DNA from: an uncultured Oscillospiraceae bacterium
Lineage (GTDB): Bacteria > Bacillota > Clostridia > Oscillospirales > Ruminococcaceae
Length of the DNA stretch: 64,000 bases
Direction of reading: 5' to 3'
Assembly: GCA_934446355.1 (NCBI GenBank)
Contig: CAKSEC010000005.1
Span: 1 to 64,000, forward strand
In this document: piece by piece, positions 1 through 7,700 of the stretch
Numbering within the stretch: position 1 is the stretch's first letter
Layout: each line of letters opens with the position of its first letter
The notes under the pieces: model-generated
The model's input: only the letters and a program-made list of their open reading frames with translations
Told to the model about the DNA's origin: nothing
Databases searched by the model: none
Made by a program: the position numbers and the translations under genes

Positions 1-98
1 GGGTCGCCCTCACGGATACGCATGGTGCGGCGGATCTCCTTGGGGATAACGATTCGTCCGAGGTCGTCGATCCTGCGGACAATACCTGTTGCTTTCAT
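1..98 (-). CDS. spoVT: SpoVT, AbrB-family sporulation regulator (5' part only)
   Basis: The first 32 codons, read leftwards from ATG at 96-98, encode MKATGIVRRIDDLGRIVIPK followed by EIRRTMRIREGD, the swapped-hairpin AbrB DNA-binding domain in the form typical of SpoVT. SpoVT is a late-sporulation transcription regulator acting in the forespore, with this domain followed by a GAF-like C-terminal domain that lies outside the window. A GGAGG ribosome site about 8 bases upstream fixes the start. AbrB itself has a similar N-terminus, but the ATGIVRRIDDLGR wording fits SpoVT better. Confidence 0.85.
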   Translation of the reverse strand, partial: MKATGIVRRIDDLGRIVIPKEIRRTMRIREGD

Positions 99-198
99 AT
101 ATAAATTCCTCCGTTGTTTTATTTATGCAGCATTTCTGCCTGTGGTGGTATTGTCTGTCTTTTCAGTGGAATTATTCATGCTGTTTCGACAAAATTAT

Positions 199-368
199 AT
201 ATGGTCACCTCTTAAAACCTCCTTCACGGCAGATTTCTATTCCTTATATCATCTGCGTCGTTACCAAACCTTGAAATACATCAAGTATTACTGCGGTTTG
301 GTGCCTAGCAGCTGATATAAGTCATGGACGAAATCTGCTCGTGTCCCGGTTTTTAGAGGCGACCATAT
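199..368. repeat. Long foldback (imperfect inverted repeat) element
   Basis: The left arm 199-270 (starting ATATGGTCACCTCTTAAAAC) is closely matched by the reverse complement of the right arm 295-368 (ATATGGTCGCCTCTAAAAAC), with about 72 bases per arm and few mismatches or gaps. The 24-base centre 271-294 contains a small hairpin of its own (CTTGA/TCAAG). Transcribed or extruded it would form one long hairpin. It fills most of the spoVT-SDR gap and lies where the SDR reading frame ends early. A foldback miniature transposable element is the likeliest identity; no transposase is present. Confidence 0.7.
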
Positions 369-385
369 CGCATATTATGCGATAT
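365..385. repeat. 21-bp perfect-arm palindrome over the SDR stop codon
   Basis: Arms ATATCGCATA and TATGCGATAT are exact reverse complements around a single central base. The palindrome overlaps the TAA stop of the truncated SDR (375-377) and the outer edge of the foldback element. It could be an element end, an operator or a recombination site; the sequence alone does not decide. Confidence 0.6.
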
Positions 386-842
386 CGAACATTTGAATAT
401 TGCGCATACAAAATAAATCAGCCGCCTGCTCGGCGGTCAATGCGGGCATACGCCAGCCGGACTGGCTGGATATCGTCACGCCGACGCCGCCAGTCGCAAT
501 GACCTTTCCGACTTCCTCCAGCAGAACAGCGGTGCCGTAGAGATCGACTTTCAGTATCGCTTCTATAGGAGCCTGACTCGGCGATACGCCTGCGGCATTC
601 ACCAGCATTTTGATATCGCCGTACTTCTGACCCTCGGCTATCAGGGCTTTTATAGAATCTCGGCTTGACAGGTCCATTTCTGTGGGAACAACATCGAATC
701 CCGCTTCGTTCATGGTCTTTGCGATAGCCTGCGCATTTTCAAGCTTCTTGTCGCCGACTATTATCTTCATGCCTGCGCCCATACGGCGGGCAATAGCCAT
801 GCCTATCTGACCGGCGCCTGCCCATATCATAACATTTTTCAT
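375..842 (-). pseudogene. Truncated short-chain dehydrogenase/reductase (SDR)
   Basis: The 155 codons open with the NAD(P)-binding Rossmann motif (GAGQIGMAIARRM, a GxGxxG variant), continue through the NAAG motif (LVNAAGVSPSQ) and reach the catalytic serine region (TISSQSGWRMPALTAEQ). The frame then runs into unrelated residues (AADLFCMRNIQMFDIA) and stops. SDRs are usually about 250-280 residues, so the YxxxK catalytic pair and the C-terminal third are missing and the product should be inactive. The break coincides with the palindrome/foldback sequence. It is last in a leftward cluster of redox genes, 24 bases after the alcohol dehydrogenase start of the intergenic gap. Confidence 0.75.
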
Positions 843-866
843 GGCGTTATCTCCTTAGCGCTATAG

Positions 867-2036
867 TCAAAGACTATTTCTGAACACCGCCTTGACTTCG
901 TCCTTGCTGAGCGGCTTGTAACCGCCGTTCATGGGGATAGTGAGCTCGGCAAGCTTTTCAATGTCGGCTTCCTTTACGCCCAAGTCTGTGATATTCATTA
1001 CAACGCCTATTTCCTTCATCCACTTTTCCATTTCGGAAAGACCCTCTTCTGCGATCTGCTCCTTGCTCTTTCCCTCAGCGGACACATTCCAGACTGATTC
1101 GGCGAATCTGACGAACTTATCAAGACCATACGGCATGATGTAGCGGTAGTATGCGAGCGACACAGCCGAAAGCGTCATTCCGTGGGTTGCGTTAGTGTAG
1201 CCGCCCATAGCCTGACCAAGCATATGCACAGTCCAGTCGGTGGATTTGCCTTTCTTGAGCAGTGTATTAAGCGCCCATGTAGCGGTCCACATGATGTTGC
1301 TGCGTGCCTCGTAATCCTGCGGGTCTTTGACGGCGATACGGCTTGAATGAACGACTGAGCGCATAAGTCCCTCGGCGATGTAATCGGTCGTATTATCATC
1401 AGTATCCGAAAAATACTGCTCGCAGATGTGGTTGAAAATATCGTAAATACCCGCAACCATCTGATATTTCGGCAGACTCATCGTGTATCTGGGATTCAGC
1501 ACGGTGAATCTCGGCATGACGTCCTCGCTTGCAAAAACATGACCTATTTTCTGCTTTGTCTTTTCATTTGTGATGACTGAACCTGCGTTCATTTCCGAGC
1601 CTGTTCCTGCCATTGTGAGAACGCAGCCCACGGGGACGATCCTGCAGTCAGGCTCCTCAAAGCGCACATAATATTTCTCCCACGGGTCCTCAGCGCAGTT
1701 TACGGACACTGCAACAGTCTTTGAATAGTCGCAGACAGAGCCGCCGCCAACTGCAAGTATAAAATCGGCATTGTGCTTTCGTGCTATTCCTACGCCCTCG
1801 TACAGCTTTGCAAGCGTGGGATTCGGCATAACGCCGCTTATCTCAGCGATATTCTTTCCGCAGTTTTTCAGTATCTCAATAACCGAATCGTAAATACCGT
1901 TTTTCTTTATCGAACCGCCGCCATAAACAAGGACGACGTTCTTGCCGTACCTCGGAAGTTCGGTGTTCAGTTCATTCAGAGAATCCTCGCCGAAATAAAG
2001 CTTTGTGGGGTTGCAGTATGTGAAGTTACCAAGCAT
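867..2036 (-). CDS. Iron-containing alcohol dehydrogenase (butanol dehydrogenase type)
   Basis: This 389-residue protein belongs to family III metal-dependent alcohol dehydrogenases, which interconvert aldehydes and alcohols with NAD(P)H in the cytoplasm. The N-terminal half has the cofactor-binding GGGSVCDYSK motif. The C-terminal half has the metal ligands, with D and H in YDIFNHICEQ and two further His in VHMLGQAMGGYTNATHG. ATG at 2034-2036 is chosen because GGAGGAATAAC precedes it; the frame is open further upstream but that part lies inside the aldo/keto reductase gene. It overlaps no functional part of its neighbour and is co-oriented with the AKR, cupin and flavodoxin genes, suggesting one redox operon. 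The substrate is not known. Confidence 0.9.
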   Translation of the reverse strand: MLGNFTYCNPTKLYFGEDSLNELNTELPRYGKNVVLVYGGGSIKKNGIYDSVIEILKNCGKNIAEISGVMPNPTLAKLYEGVGIARKHNADFILAVGGGSVCDYSKTVAVSVNCAEDPWEKYYVRFEEPDCRIVPVGCVLTMAGTGSEMNAGSVITNEKTKQKIGHVFASEDVMPRFTVLNPRYTMSLPKYQMVAGIYDIFNHICEQYFSDTDDNTTDYIAEGLMRSVVHSSRIAVKDPQDYEARSNIMWTATWALNTLLKKGKSTDWTVHMLGQAMGGYTNATHGMTLSAVSLAYYRYIMPYGLDKFVRFAESVWNVSAEGKSKEQIAEEGLSEMEKWMKEIGVVMNITDLGVKEADIEKLAELTIPMNGGYKPLSKDEVKAVFRNSL

Positions 2037-2052
2037 TGTTATTCCTCCTGAT

Positions 2053-2904
2053 TCAGTCGTGTATTTTCCAGCCGTTGAGCCACTTTGCGGTTTCTGCGCT
2101 GCCATGGTCTACTATCTTGCTGTGACCGAGGTCGAGCAAGTCTATCTTCTTCATATCATCGTCGGTCAGTGCAAAATCCCATATATCGAGATTTTCTGCC
2201 ATTCGCTCGGCGTGGGTGGATTTGGGGATAATCACAACGCCGCGCTGTACGTTCCATCTGAGGGCTACCTGCGCAGGAGTCTTGCCGTACTTTGCGCCGA
2301 TCTCTGTCAGCACAGGGTGGGTGAAGATACCGTGCTTGCCCTCCGCAAGAGGACCCCACGCTTCCGGAACAACGCCAAATTCCTTCATGACTGTGAGCGC
2401 ATTTCTCTGTGCGAAGAACGGGTGCAGTTCCACCTGATTCACCATAGGCTTAATTCTTGCGTTTACGCACAGGTCGGCAAGGCGGTCGGGATAGAAGTTG
2501 CACACGCCGATAGCACGTATCTTTCCGGCTTCGTAAAGTTCCTCCATCGCCCTCCATGAGCCATAGTAATCGCTGAACGGCTGGTGGATAAGATAGAGGT
2601 CGAGATAATCAAGCCCTAGCTTGTCGAGCGTGGTCTGGAACGCTTTCTTGGCATTCTCATAGCCTGCGTCCTGAATCCACAGCTTTGACGTGATGAACAG
2701 TTCCTCACGGGGTACGCCGCAGTTCTTTATTGCGCTGCCGACAGCCTTTTCGTTGAAATATGCTGCAGCCGTGTCGATAAGGCGGTAGCCCGTTTTTATT
2801 GCATCAAGTACCGCCTGCTCGCACTCCTTTTCGTCTGGTATCTGGAATACGCCGAAGCCCTCCATGGGTATTTTCACGCCGTTTGCCAGTGTTGTATATT
2901 CCAT
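2053..2904 (-). CDS. Aldo/keto reductase (2,5-diketogluconate reductase-like)
   Basis: A 283-residue soluble NADPH-dependent oxidoreductase. All four catalytic tetrad residues are present: D44 and Y49 (IDTAAAY), K74 (TSKLW) and H106 (LIHQP). The NADPH-binding C-terminal segment has the usual IPKSTHAERMAENL signature. GGAGGATAAAG before the ATG supports the start. It sits between the cupin gene and the Fe-alcohol dehydrogenase in the same direction with short gaps, so it is probably co-transcribed under the divergent LysR regulator. AKR5-type proteins reduce sugar ketoacids and small aldehydes; the real substrate cannot be read from sequence. Confidence 0.92.
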   Translation of the reverse strand: MEYTTLANGVKIPMEGFGVFQIPDEKECEQAVLDAIKTGYRLIDTAAAYFNEKAVGSAIKNCGVPREELFITSKLWIQDAGYENAKKAFQTTLDKLGLDYLDLYLIHQPFSDYYGSWRAMEELYEAGKIRAIGVCNFYPDRLADLCVNARIKPMVNQVELHPFFAQRNALTVMKEFGVVPEAWGPLAEGKHGIFTHPVLTEIGAKYGKTPAQVALRWNVQRGVVIIPKSTHAERMAENLDIWDFALTDDDMKKIDLLDLGHSKIVDHGSAETAKWLNGWKIHD

Positions 2905-2927
2905 ATCTTTATCCTCCTGAGCAATTA

Positions 2928-3329
2928 TTATAGGCTGTTATACTCGTCGTCAGTCACCGGCTCGAACCATTCGTTGCGGCAGTTTTCGCCCGGTACTTCT
3001 ATTGCAAGGTGCTGGAATGCGCTGTCCTTTGCCGCTCCGTGCCAGTGCTTTACTCCTGCCGGAATATGCACGACGTCGCCGGGCATAAGCTTTCTTGCGG
3101 GCTTGCCCCATTCCTGATACCAGCCCTCGCCGGCGGTTACGAGCAGCATTTGTCCGCCGCCCTTGTCTGCATGGTGGATATGCCAGTTGTTGCGGCAGCC
3201 CGGTTCAAAGGTCACGTTGCCTATTACCACCTGCTCTGTCGAAAGCATATTGAGGTAGCTTTTACCGATGAAATAATCGGTGTATGCGGTGTTTTCATTT
3301 CCAACGGGGAATACGCTCATTTCTTTCAT
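2928..3329 (-). CDS. Cupin-domain protein
   Basis: 133 residues forming a single cupin beta-barrel. Motif 1 is GCRNNWHIHHADKGGGQ with the two metal-binding His, and motif 2 is GDVVHIPAGVKHWHGA with the third His. The ATG at 3327-3329 follows AAGGAG by about 9 bases; the frame extends upstream into the flavodoxin gene, which is taken as coincidence. Small cupins of this shape are often found beside alcohol dehydrogenases, AKRs and flavodoxins in LysR-regulated detoxification clusters of clostridia. A catalytic role is possible because all metal ligands are present, but none is proven. Confidence 0.85.
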   Translation of the reverse strand: MKEMSVFPVGNENTAYTDYFIGKSYLNMLSTEQVVIGNVTFEPGCRNNWHIHHADKGGGQMLLVTAGEGWYQEWGKPARKLMPGDVVHIPAGVKHWHGAAKDSAFQHLAIEVPGENCRNEWFEPVTDDEYNSL

Positions 3330-3334
3330 GTCAG

Positions 3335-3844
3335 TCACTCCTTTATCCACTTTTCTATTTCCTTTGATGATTTGTCGGCATGGCTTCCGTATATCGCAAG
3401 ACCTTTCCCGACCTTTGCGTCGGGGCATATCCTGCAGATATCCTGAACGCTGTTTCCCATGCCGCTGCCCTCGTGCGTGCAGAAAGGCTTTATCGTCTTT
3501 CCGCCGAGGTCGAAATGCTCCAGAAAGGTGAACACAGCCATCGGCATAGTGCCCCAGTAATTCGGGAAACCGAGGTATATCGTGGTGTATCCGTCAAGGC
3601 TTTCCGGATAGCCTTTCAGCTTCGGGCGGGCGTTTTTGTTCTGGTCTGAGCGAGCCTGCTCGATACATTCGTTGTAGCCCTTAGCGTAATGCTCTGCCTG
3701 CTCGATCCTGAACATATCCGCACCGGTGAGCTGCTGAATGCGTTCTGCGGCGATCTCCGTGTTGCCCTTGCTGAGCATTCTGAGCTGACCATTTACGTAG
3801 TTCTCGTCTGCTCTGGAATAGTAAACGATTATTTTGTCTGACAT
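3335..3844 (-). CDS. Flavodoxin-family protein
   Basis: 169 residues with the flavodoxin_4 pattern: N-terminal IIVYYSRADENY for FMN phosphate binding (longer and less classical than TxTGNT, with KGNTEIAAERI following), YLGFPNYWGTMPMAVFTFLEHFDLGGKTIKPFCTHEGSG split around the isoalloxazine loops, and a C-terminal helix. It would carry electrons or reduce small molecules in the cytoplasm. It is the promoter-proximal gene of the leftward redox cluster and begins 109 bases from the divergent LysR gene. The upstream GAGGGTG is a weak ribosome site. It lacks cysteine clusters, so it is a plain flavodoxin. Confidence 0.88.
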   Translation of the reverse strand: MSDKIIVYYSRADENYVNGQLRMLSKGNTEIAAERIQQLTGADMFRIEQAEHYAKGYNECIEQARSDQNKNARPKLKGYPESLDGYTTIYLGFPNYWGTMPMAVFTFLEHFDLGGKTIKPFCTHEGSGMGNSVQDICRICPDAKVGKGLAIYGSHADKSSKEIEKWIKE

Positions 3845-3887
3845 ATTCGCACCCTCTTTCTTTTTCTATATTCTACACCATTTCCCC

Positions 3888-3916
3888 TTGACATGGAATA
3901 TCCGATATGTTATCAT
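3888..3916 (+). promoter_or_regulatory. Sigma-A promoter of the LysR gene
   Basis: TTGACA (3888-3893), 17-bp spacer, TATCAT (3911-3916). The LysR start is 38 bases further on. The opposing flavodoxin promoter has only a weak -35 with a TAGAAT -10, as expected if the redox operon needs activation. Confidence 0.65.
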
Positions 3917-3953
3917 AGTATCAACCATAAGTTTATGCGAACAGGAGGCAATT

Positions 3954-4850
3954 ATGTATAATCCATTGCTTGACACATTTATTGCAGTTGCAGACTGCGG
4001 CAGCCTGACCAAGGCTTCGGACAGGCTGTATATCTCGCCGACAGCCGTTATGAAGCAGATGAACGCACTTGAATCCCACCTTGATATGAAGCTGATAGAA
4101 CGCACCTCGACCGGCATAAGGCTCACGCCTGCAGGCGAGGTGATATACCGCAGCGCAAAGTTCATGATGGACTATTCAGGGAAAGCTATAGCGGAAGCCA
4201 AAGCTACTGAGTATATCCACGACACGACCTTCTGCGTGGGCACGTCGCTTCTGAATCCCGCAAAACCGTTCATGGATATATGGTACCGTGTGAACCGGAA
4301 GTTTCCGGACTATAAGCTGCACCTTGTTCCGTTCGAGGACGACCACAGCGGCATTCTGTCAGAGATAGAGAAGCTAGGCGTGAAGTTCGATTTTCTTATC
4401 GGCGTGTGCGACTCAAGGGCGTGGCTGTCGCTGTGCAATTTCGCTCCGCTGGGACGCTACCGGAAAATGGTAGCGGTATCAAGGGAACACCGCCTTGCGC
4501 ACAAAAGCCGAATAGACATAAAAGACCTGTACGGCGAAACGCTCATGATGGTGAAAAGGGGAGATTCCGGCGTGAACGATTTTCTTCGCAGCGACCTTGA
4601 AAAGAATCACCCTGAGATACGCATTGAGGACACGCCGCAGTTTTACGACCTGTCCGTGTTCAACCGCTGCGCAGAAACAGGGAATGTGCTGCTTACCATC
4701 GAATGCTGGCAGGACGTGCACCCCGGTCTTGTGACGATACCGGTCAACTGGGATTACAGCATACCCTACGGCATACTGTACAGCCTGAATGCGCCTGACG
4801 ACGTGAAAAGGTTCATTGATGAGGCGACAAGGCTCAACGCTGAGTTGTAA
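3954..4850 (+). CDS. LysR-family transcriptional regulator
   Basis: 298 residues. The N-terminal winged helix (about 1-60) shows FIAVADCGSLTKASDRLYISPTAVMKQM, the classic LysR helix-turn-helix, followed by a periplasmic-binding-like effector domain. AGGAGG six bases before ATG 3954 sets the start. The gene is divergent from the flavodoxin-cupin-AKR-ADH-SDR cluster, the usual arrangement of a LysR protein with its target operon, so it most likely activates those genes in response to a small molecule. The effector is unknown. Confidence 0.9.
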   Translation: MYNPLLDTFIAVADCGSLTKASDRLYISPTAVMKQMNALESHLDMKLIERTSTGIRLTPAGEVIYRSAKFMMDYSGKAIAEAKATEYIHDTTFCVGTSLLNPAKPFMDIWYRVNRKFPDYKLHLVPFEDDHSGILSEIEKLGVKFDFLIGVCDSRAWLSLCNFAPLGRYRKMVAVSREHRLAHKSRIDIKDLYGETLMMVKRGDSGVNDFLRSDLEKNHPEIRIEDTPQFYDLSVFNRCAETGNVLLTIECWQDVHPGLVTIPVNWDYSIPYGILYSLNAPDDVKRFIDEATRLNAEL

Positions 4851-4932
4851 GATAGTTATCTGGAATAATCGCACTGTGGTTGAATTATAAACTTGGCTCA
4901 ACCTGAGGTTGTGCTTATAAAGCATAACTAAC

Positions 4933-4961
4933 TTGAATTCAACGGCTGATTGTGATATAAT
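4933..4961 (+). promoter_or_regulatory. Promoter of the XRE-ABC exporter operon
   Basis: TTGAAT (4933-4938), 17-bp spacer, TATAAT (4956-4961). A short inverted repeat CAACC-TGA-GGTTG lies just upstream at 4899-4911 and is a candidate operator for the XRE protein it precedes. Confidence 0.65.
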
Positions 4962-5002
4962 GACCATAGAGCAAAACAGAAAAGCGCATGGAGGGGCACA
5001 AG

Positions 5003-5872
5003 ATGGAAAACGAATTCAACACCAATCTCCGCAGGATACGCAAGGAAAGGAAAATAACTCAGGAGCAGCTTGCCGAAGCGGTCGGGGTATCTCCGCAGGC
5101 GGTTTCAAAGTGGGAGATAAACAGCTTCCCTGACGCAGCATTGCTGCCGAAAATAGCGCAGAAGCTTGAGGTTTCCATTGACGAGCTTTACGGGCTGAAA
5201 AACGAGAGCATTTCCGTCTATGACCGTGTTCTGGAGCACATAAAGAACACGCCGTGGGAGGATAAAATGCAGGAGGCGTTCAATATATTCAGGGCTTTTC
5301 CTATGGCGGGCTGCGGGGCTTCAAAATACGAGCCAATACCTAAGGAGATACTGGAATGCGATAACGACTGCTACAGCCGCATAAATGCTAAGGGTGGCTT
5401 CCTTGAAATGCGCAATAATGCGAGTCTGCAGTTTGCGTTCCTGTTTCCCGAACCCAAGTGCGGCTATGATAAGGTGCTGAAATACGACGAAAGATATGTG
5501 CAGCTGTTCAGCGTGCTCTCAAAGCCGAATGCGCTGAAAGCACTGTACTTCATTGCAGGGCGGGACGGCACTATGTTCTTCAAAAAGAGCACCCTCATTC
5601 ATGAACTGGGCATTTCCGCAGAAAACGCCGCCGAAATAATAAAGAGCTTCTGCGAAATAGGGCTCATCTGGGAAGCCACCCTGAACGGCGGGGAAAACAG
5701 CGAGAAAATATATCAGTACATATCACGCTGCGAACTGGTGGCTTTTTTCGCTGCGGCGAAATATGTTATCCGGCCGCCGAGGAATTTCAGCTATAACAAC
5801 GACTGGCGGCAGGAGCGTTATTTCAAGAACGATACCTATAAAAAGGAGGACGCAGATGAAAAAGAAAACTGA
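5003..5872 (+). CDS. XRE-family transcriptional regulator
   Basis: 289 residues with an N-terminal lambda-repressor-like helix-turn-helix (about residues 6-62, RRIRKERKITQEQLAEAVGV then SPQAVSKWE) and a long C-terminal region without a domain I recognise. Part of that region (SVLSKPNALKALYFIAGRDG onward) reads like a second winged-helix segment. The start at 5003 has GGAGGGG six bases upstream; the in-frame ATG at 4988 lies in front of that site and has none. Its 3' end overlaps the first ABC exporter gene by 17 bases, so it is co-transcribed with the exporter and probably controls it. Confidence 0.85.
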   Translation: MENEFNTNLRRIRKERKITQEQLAEAVGVSPQAVSKWEINSFPDAALLPKIAQKLEVSIDELYGLKNESISVYDRVLEHIKNTPWEDKMQEAFNIFRAFPMAGCGASKYEPIPKEILECDNDCYSRINAKGGFLEMRNNASLQFAFLFPEPKCGYDKVLKYDERYVQLFSVLSKPNALKALYFIAGRDGTMFFKKSTLIHELGISAENAAEIIKSFCEIGLIWEATLNGGENSEKIYQYISRCELVAFFAAAKYVIRPPRNFSYNNDWRQERYFKNDTYKKEDADEKEN

Positions 5873-7700
5873 TGAATCGAAGAACCCGCTGCACAGGGAA
5901 TACGGTCTGTGGAGCAATATCCGCTGGACGCTTTCGGCTATGCGAAAGCATTCTAAAATAATGTTCCTGCTCATTCCCATAGGGGTCGTGTGCGCTCCGC
6001 TGATGAATTACCTGTGGACGTTCATCTCGAAGTTCGTTATCGACATGATAACCGGCGAGGCAGGCTGGGAGGCTCTGCTGTGGCTGATGGGCATATTCAC
6101 GGCGATACAGCTTGTGTCCACCATGATGAACACATTCTACCACAGTGAGATTTGGTGGCGGTTCATAGAAACCAGATTCAAGCTGATGGGCGAAAAGAAC
6201 CGCAAGGTCATGAGCATAGATTTCCAGCACCTTGAAAATTCCGACGTGATGGACTGCTATCAGAAAGCGACCAACGCCTGCAATAACAATAACGACGGCA
6301 TCGAGGGAATGATGCGAAAGCTTGTCGAATTCGCCATGTCGCTTTCGGTGACTGCAGCGGGTCTGTTTATTCTCGGAACGTTCAACCCGTGGATAATTCT
6401 TGTTATGATAGCCATTTCAGCGGTGACCTGCCTTGTCGGCGACAGGTTCAACAAGTACTCAAAGGAAAAGATATGGGACCCGCTTGCGCTGTGGTGGCGC
6501 AAGGATAACTATATGCGCTGGCAGATAACCGATTTCACGCCCGCAAAGGACATCAGGCTTTTCGGTCTGCGTGAGTGGCTTGTGGACAAATACCGCAGGC
6601 TGAAAGAGGAGCGTTTCAATGCGCAGAAAAAGAACTGCACGCTGTGGTTCTGGTCCTCGGTTTTTGCAAGCGTGATGATAGCGCTTTCGCACTGTGCTGT
6701 TTACGGCTGGCTTATCTGGGCGGTGGTTTATGACGGGCTTTCGATAGGTGATTTCAGCCTGTACCTCGCTTCGGCGGCTACGCTGTTCCAGTTCATCAAT
6801 TCCGTGTTCGGCGGAATAGGCGACCTTATGCAGAAAAGCAGGCAGGTGGACGATTTCCGCAGCTTCATGGACTTCGACGGCGGCGACAACGAGAGCAGCG
6901 GAAAGCCAGTTCCGGAATCCGAAAGCTATGAGTTCGAGTTCAGAAATGTTTCGTTCAAGTACCCTAAATCCGAGAATTATGCACTGAAAAACCTGACGTT
7001 AAAGCTGAAAGCAGGCGAGCACCTTGCGGTAGTGGGGCTGAACGGCGCAGGAAAATCCACGTTCATAAAGCTTCTGATGAGATTGTACGAGCCGACTGAG
7101 GGCGAAATACTGCTGAACGGCGTGAATATCAGCGAATACGACAAGCGCAGCTACTACGGTCTGTTTGCGCCGGTTTTTCAGGACGTGGAACTGTTCGCAT
7201 TCCCGCTTGCGGAGAATGTTTCAATGCAGTCGCCCGAAAAGACTGACAGGCAGCTTGCGGAAAAATGCCTTGTTTCGGCGGGCTTCGGGGATAAGCTGGC
7301 AGATCTTCCGAACGGGGTGGATACTGAAATATTAAAGGTGATATACGACGACGGCGTTGACCTTTCCGGCGGCGAGAAGCAGAAGCTGGCTCTTGCGAGG
7401 TCGCTATACAAGGGCGCTCCGGTGGTGGTGCTTGACGAACCGACAGCTGCGCTTGACGCCATTGCTGAAAGCAGGCTGTACAACGATTTCGACAAGCTGA
7501 CCGGCGGCAAGACCGCAGTCTACATCAGCCATCGCCTGAGTTCAACGCAGTTCTGCAGCAATGTTGCGATGTTCAGGGACGGGGAACTGTGCGAATACGG
7601 CACGCACGAAAGCCTGATGAAGAAAGACGGCGCATATGCGGAAATGTTCCGGCTGCAGGCGCAGTATTATGTTGACGGGGAGGTGGCTGCAAATGCCTGA
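5856..7700 (+). CDS. ABC exporter, half-transporter 1 (membrane plus ATPase)
   Basis: 614 residues: a six-helix transmembrane domain over roughly the first 330 residues, then an ATP-binding domain with Walker A GLNGAGKST, signature LSGGEKQ and Walker B VVVLDEPTAALD. This is the MsbA/LmrA-type half-transporter layout, exporting lipids, peptides or drugs across the membrane. AAAAGGAGGACGCAG precedes ATG 5856. It overlaps the XRE gene by 17 bases and the second half-transporter by 8, so the two subunits are translationally coupled and probably form a heterodimer. The substrate is unknown. Confidence 0.92.
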   Translation: MKKKTDESKNPLHREYGLWSNIRWTLSAMRKHSKIMFLLIPIGVVCAPLMNYLWTFISKFVIDMITGEAGWEALLWLMGIFTAIQLVSTMMNTFYHSEIWWRFIETRFKLMGEKNRKVMSIDFQHLENSDVMDCYQKATNACNNNNDGIEGMMRKLVEFAMSLSVTAAGLFILGTFNPWIILVMIAISAVTCLVGDRFNKYSKEKIWDPLALWWRKDNYMRWQITDFTPAKDIRLFGLREWLVDKYRRLKEERFNAQKKNCTLWFWSSVFASVMIALSHCAVYGWLIWAVVYDGLSIGDFSLYLASAATLFQFINSVFGGIGDLMQKSRQVDDFRSFMDFDGGDNESSGKPVPESESYEFEFRNVSFKYPKSENYALKNLTLKLKAGEHLAVVGLNGAGKSTFIKLLMRLYEPTEGEILLNGVNISEYDKRSYYGLFAPVFQDVELFAFPLAENVSMQSPEKTDRQLAEKCLVSAGFGDKLADLPNGVDTEILKVIYDDGVDLSGGEKQKLALARSLYKGAPVVVLDEPTAALDAIAESRLYNDFDKLTGGKTAVYISHRLSSTQFCSNVAMFRDGELCEYGTHESLMKKDGAYAEMFRLQAQYYVDGEVAANA

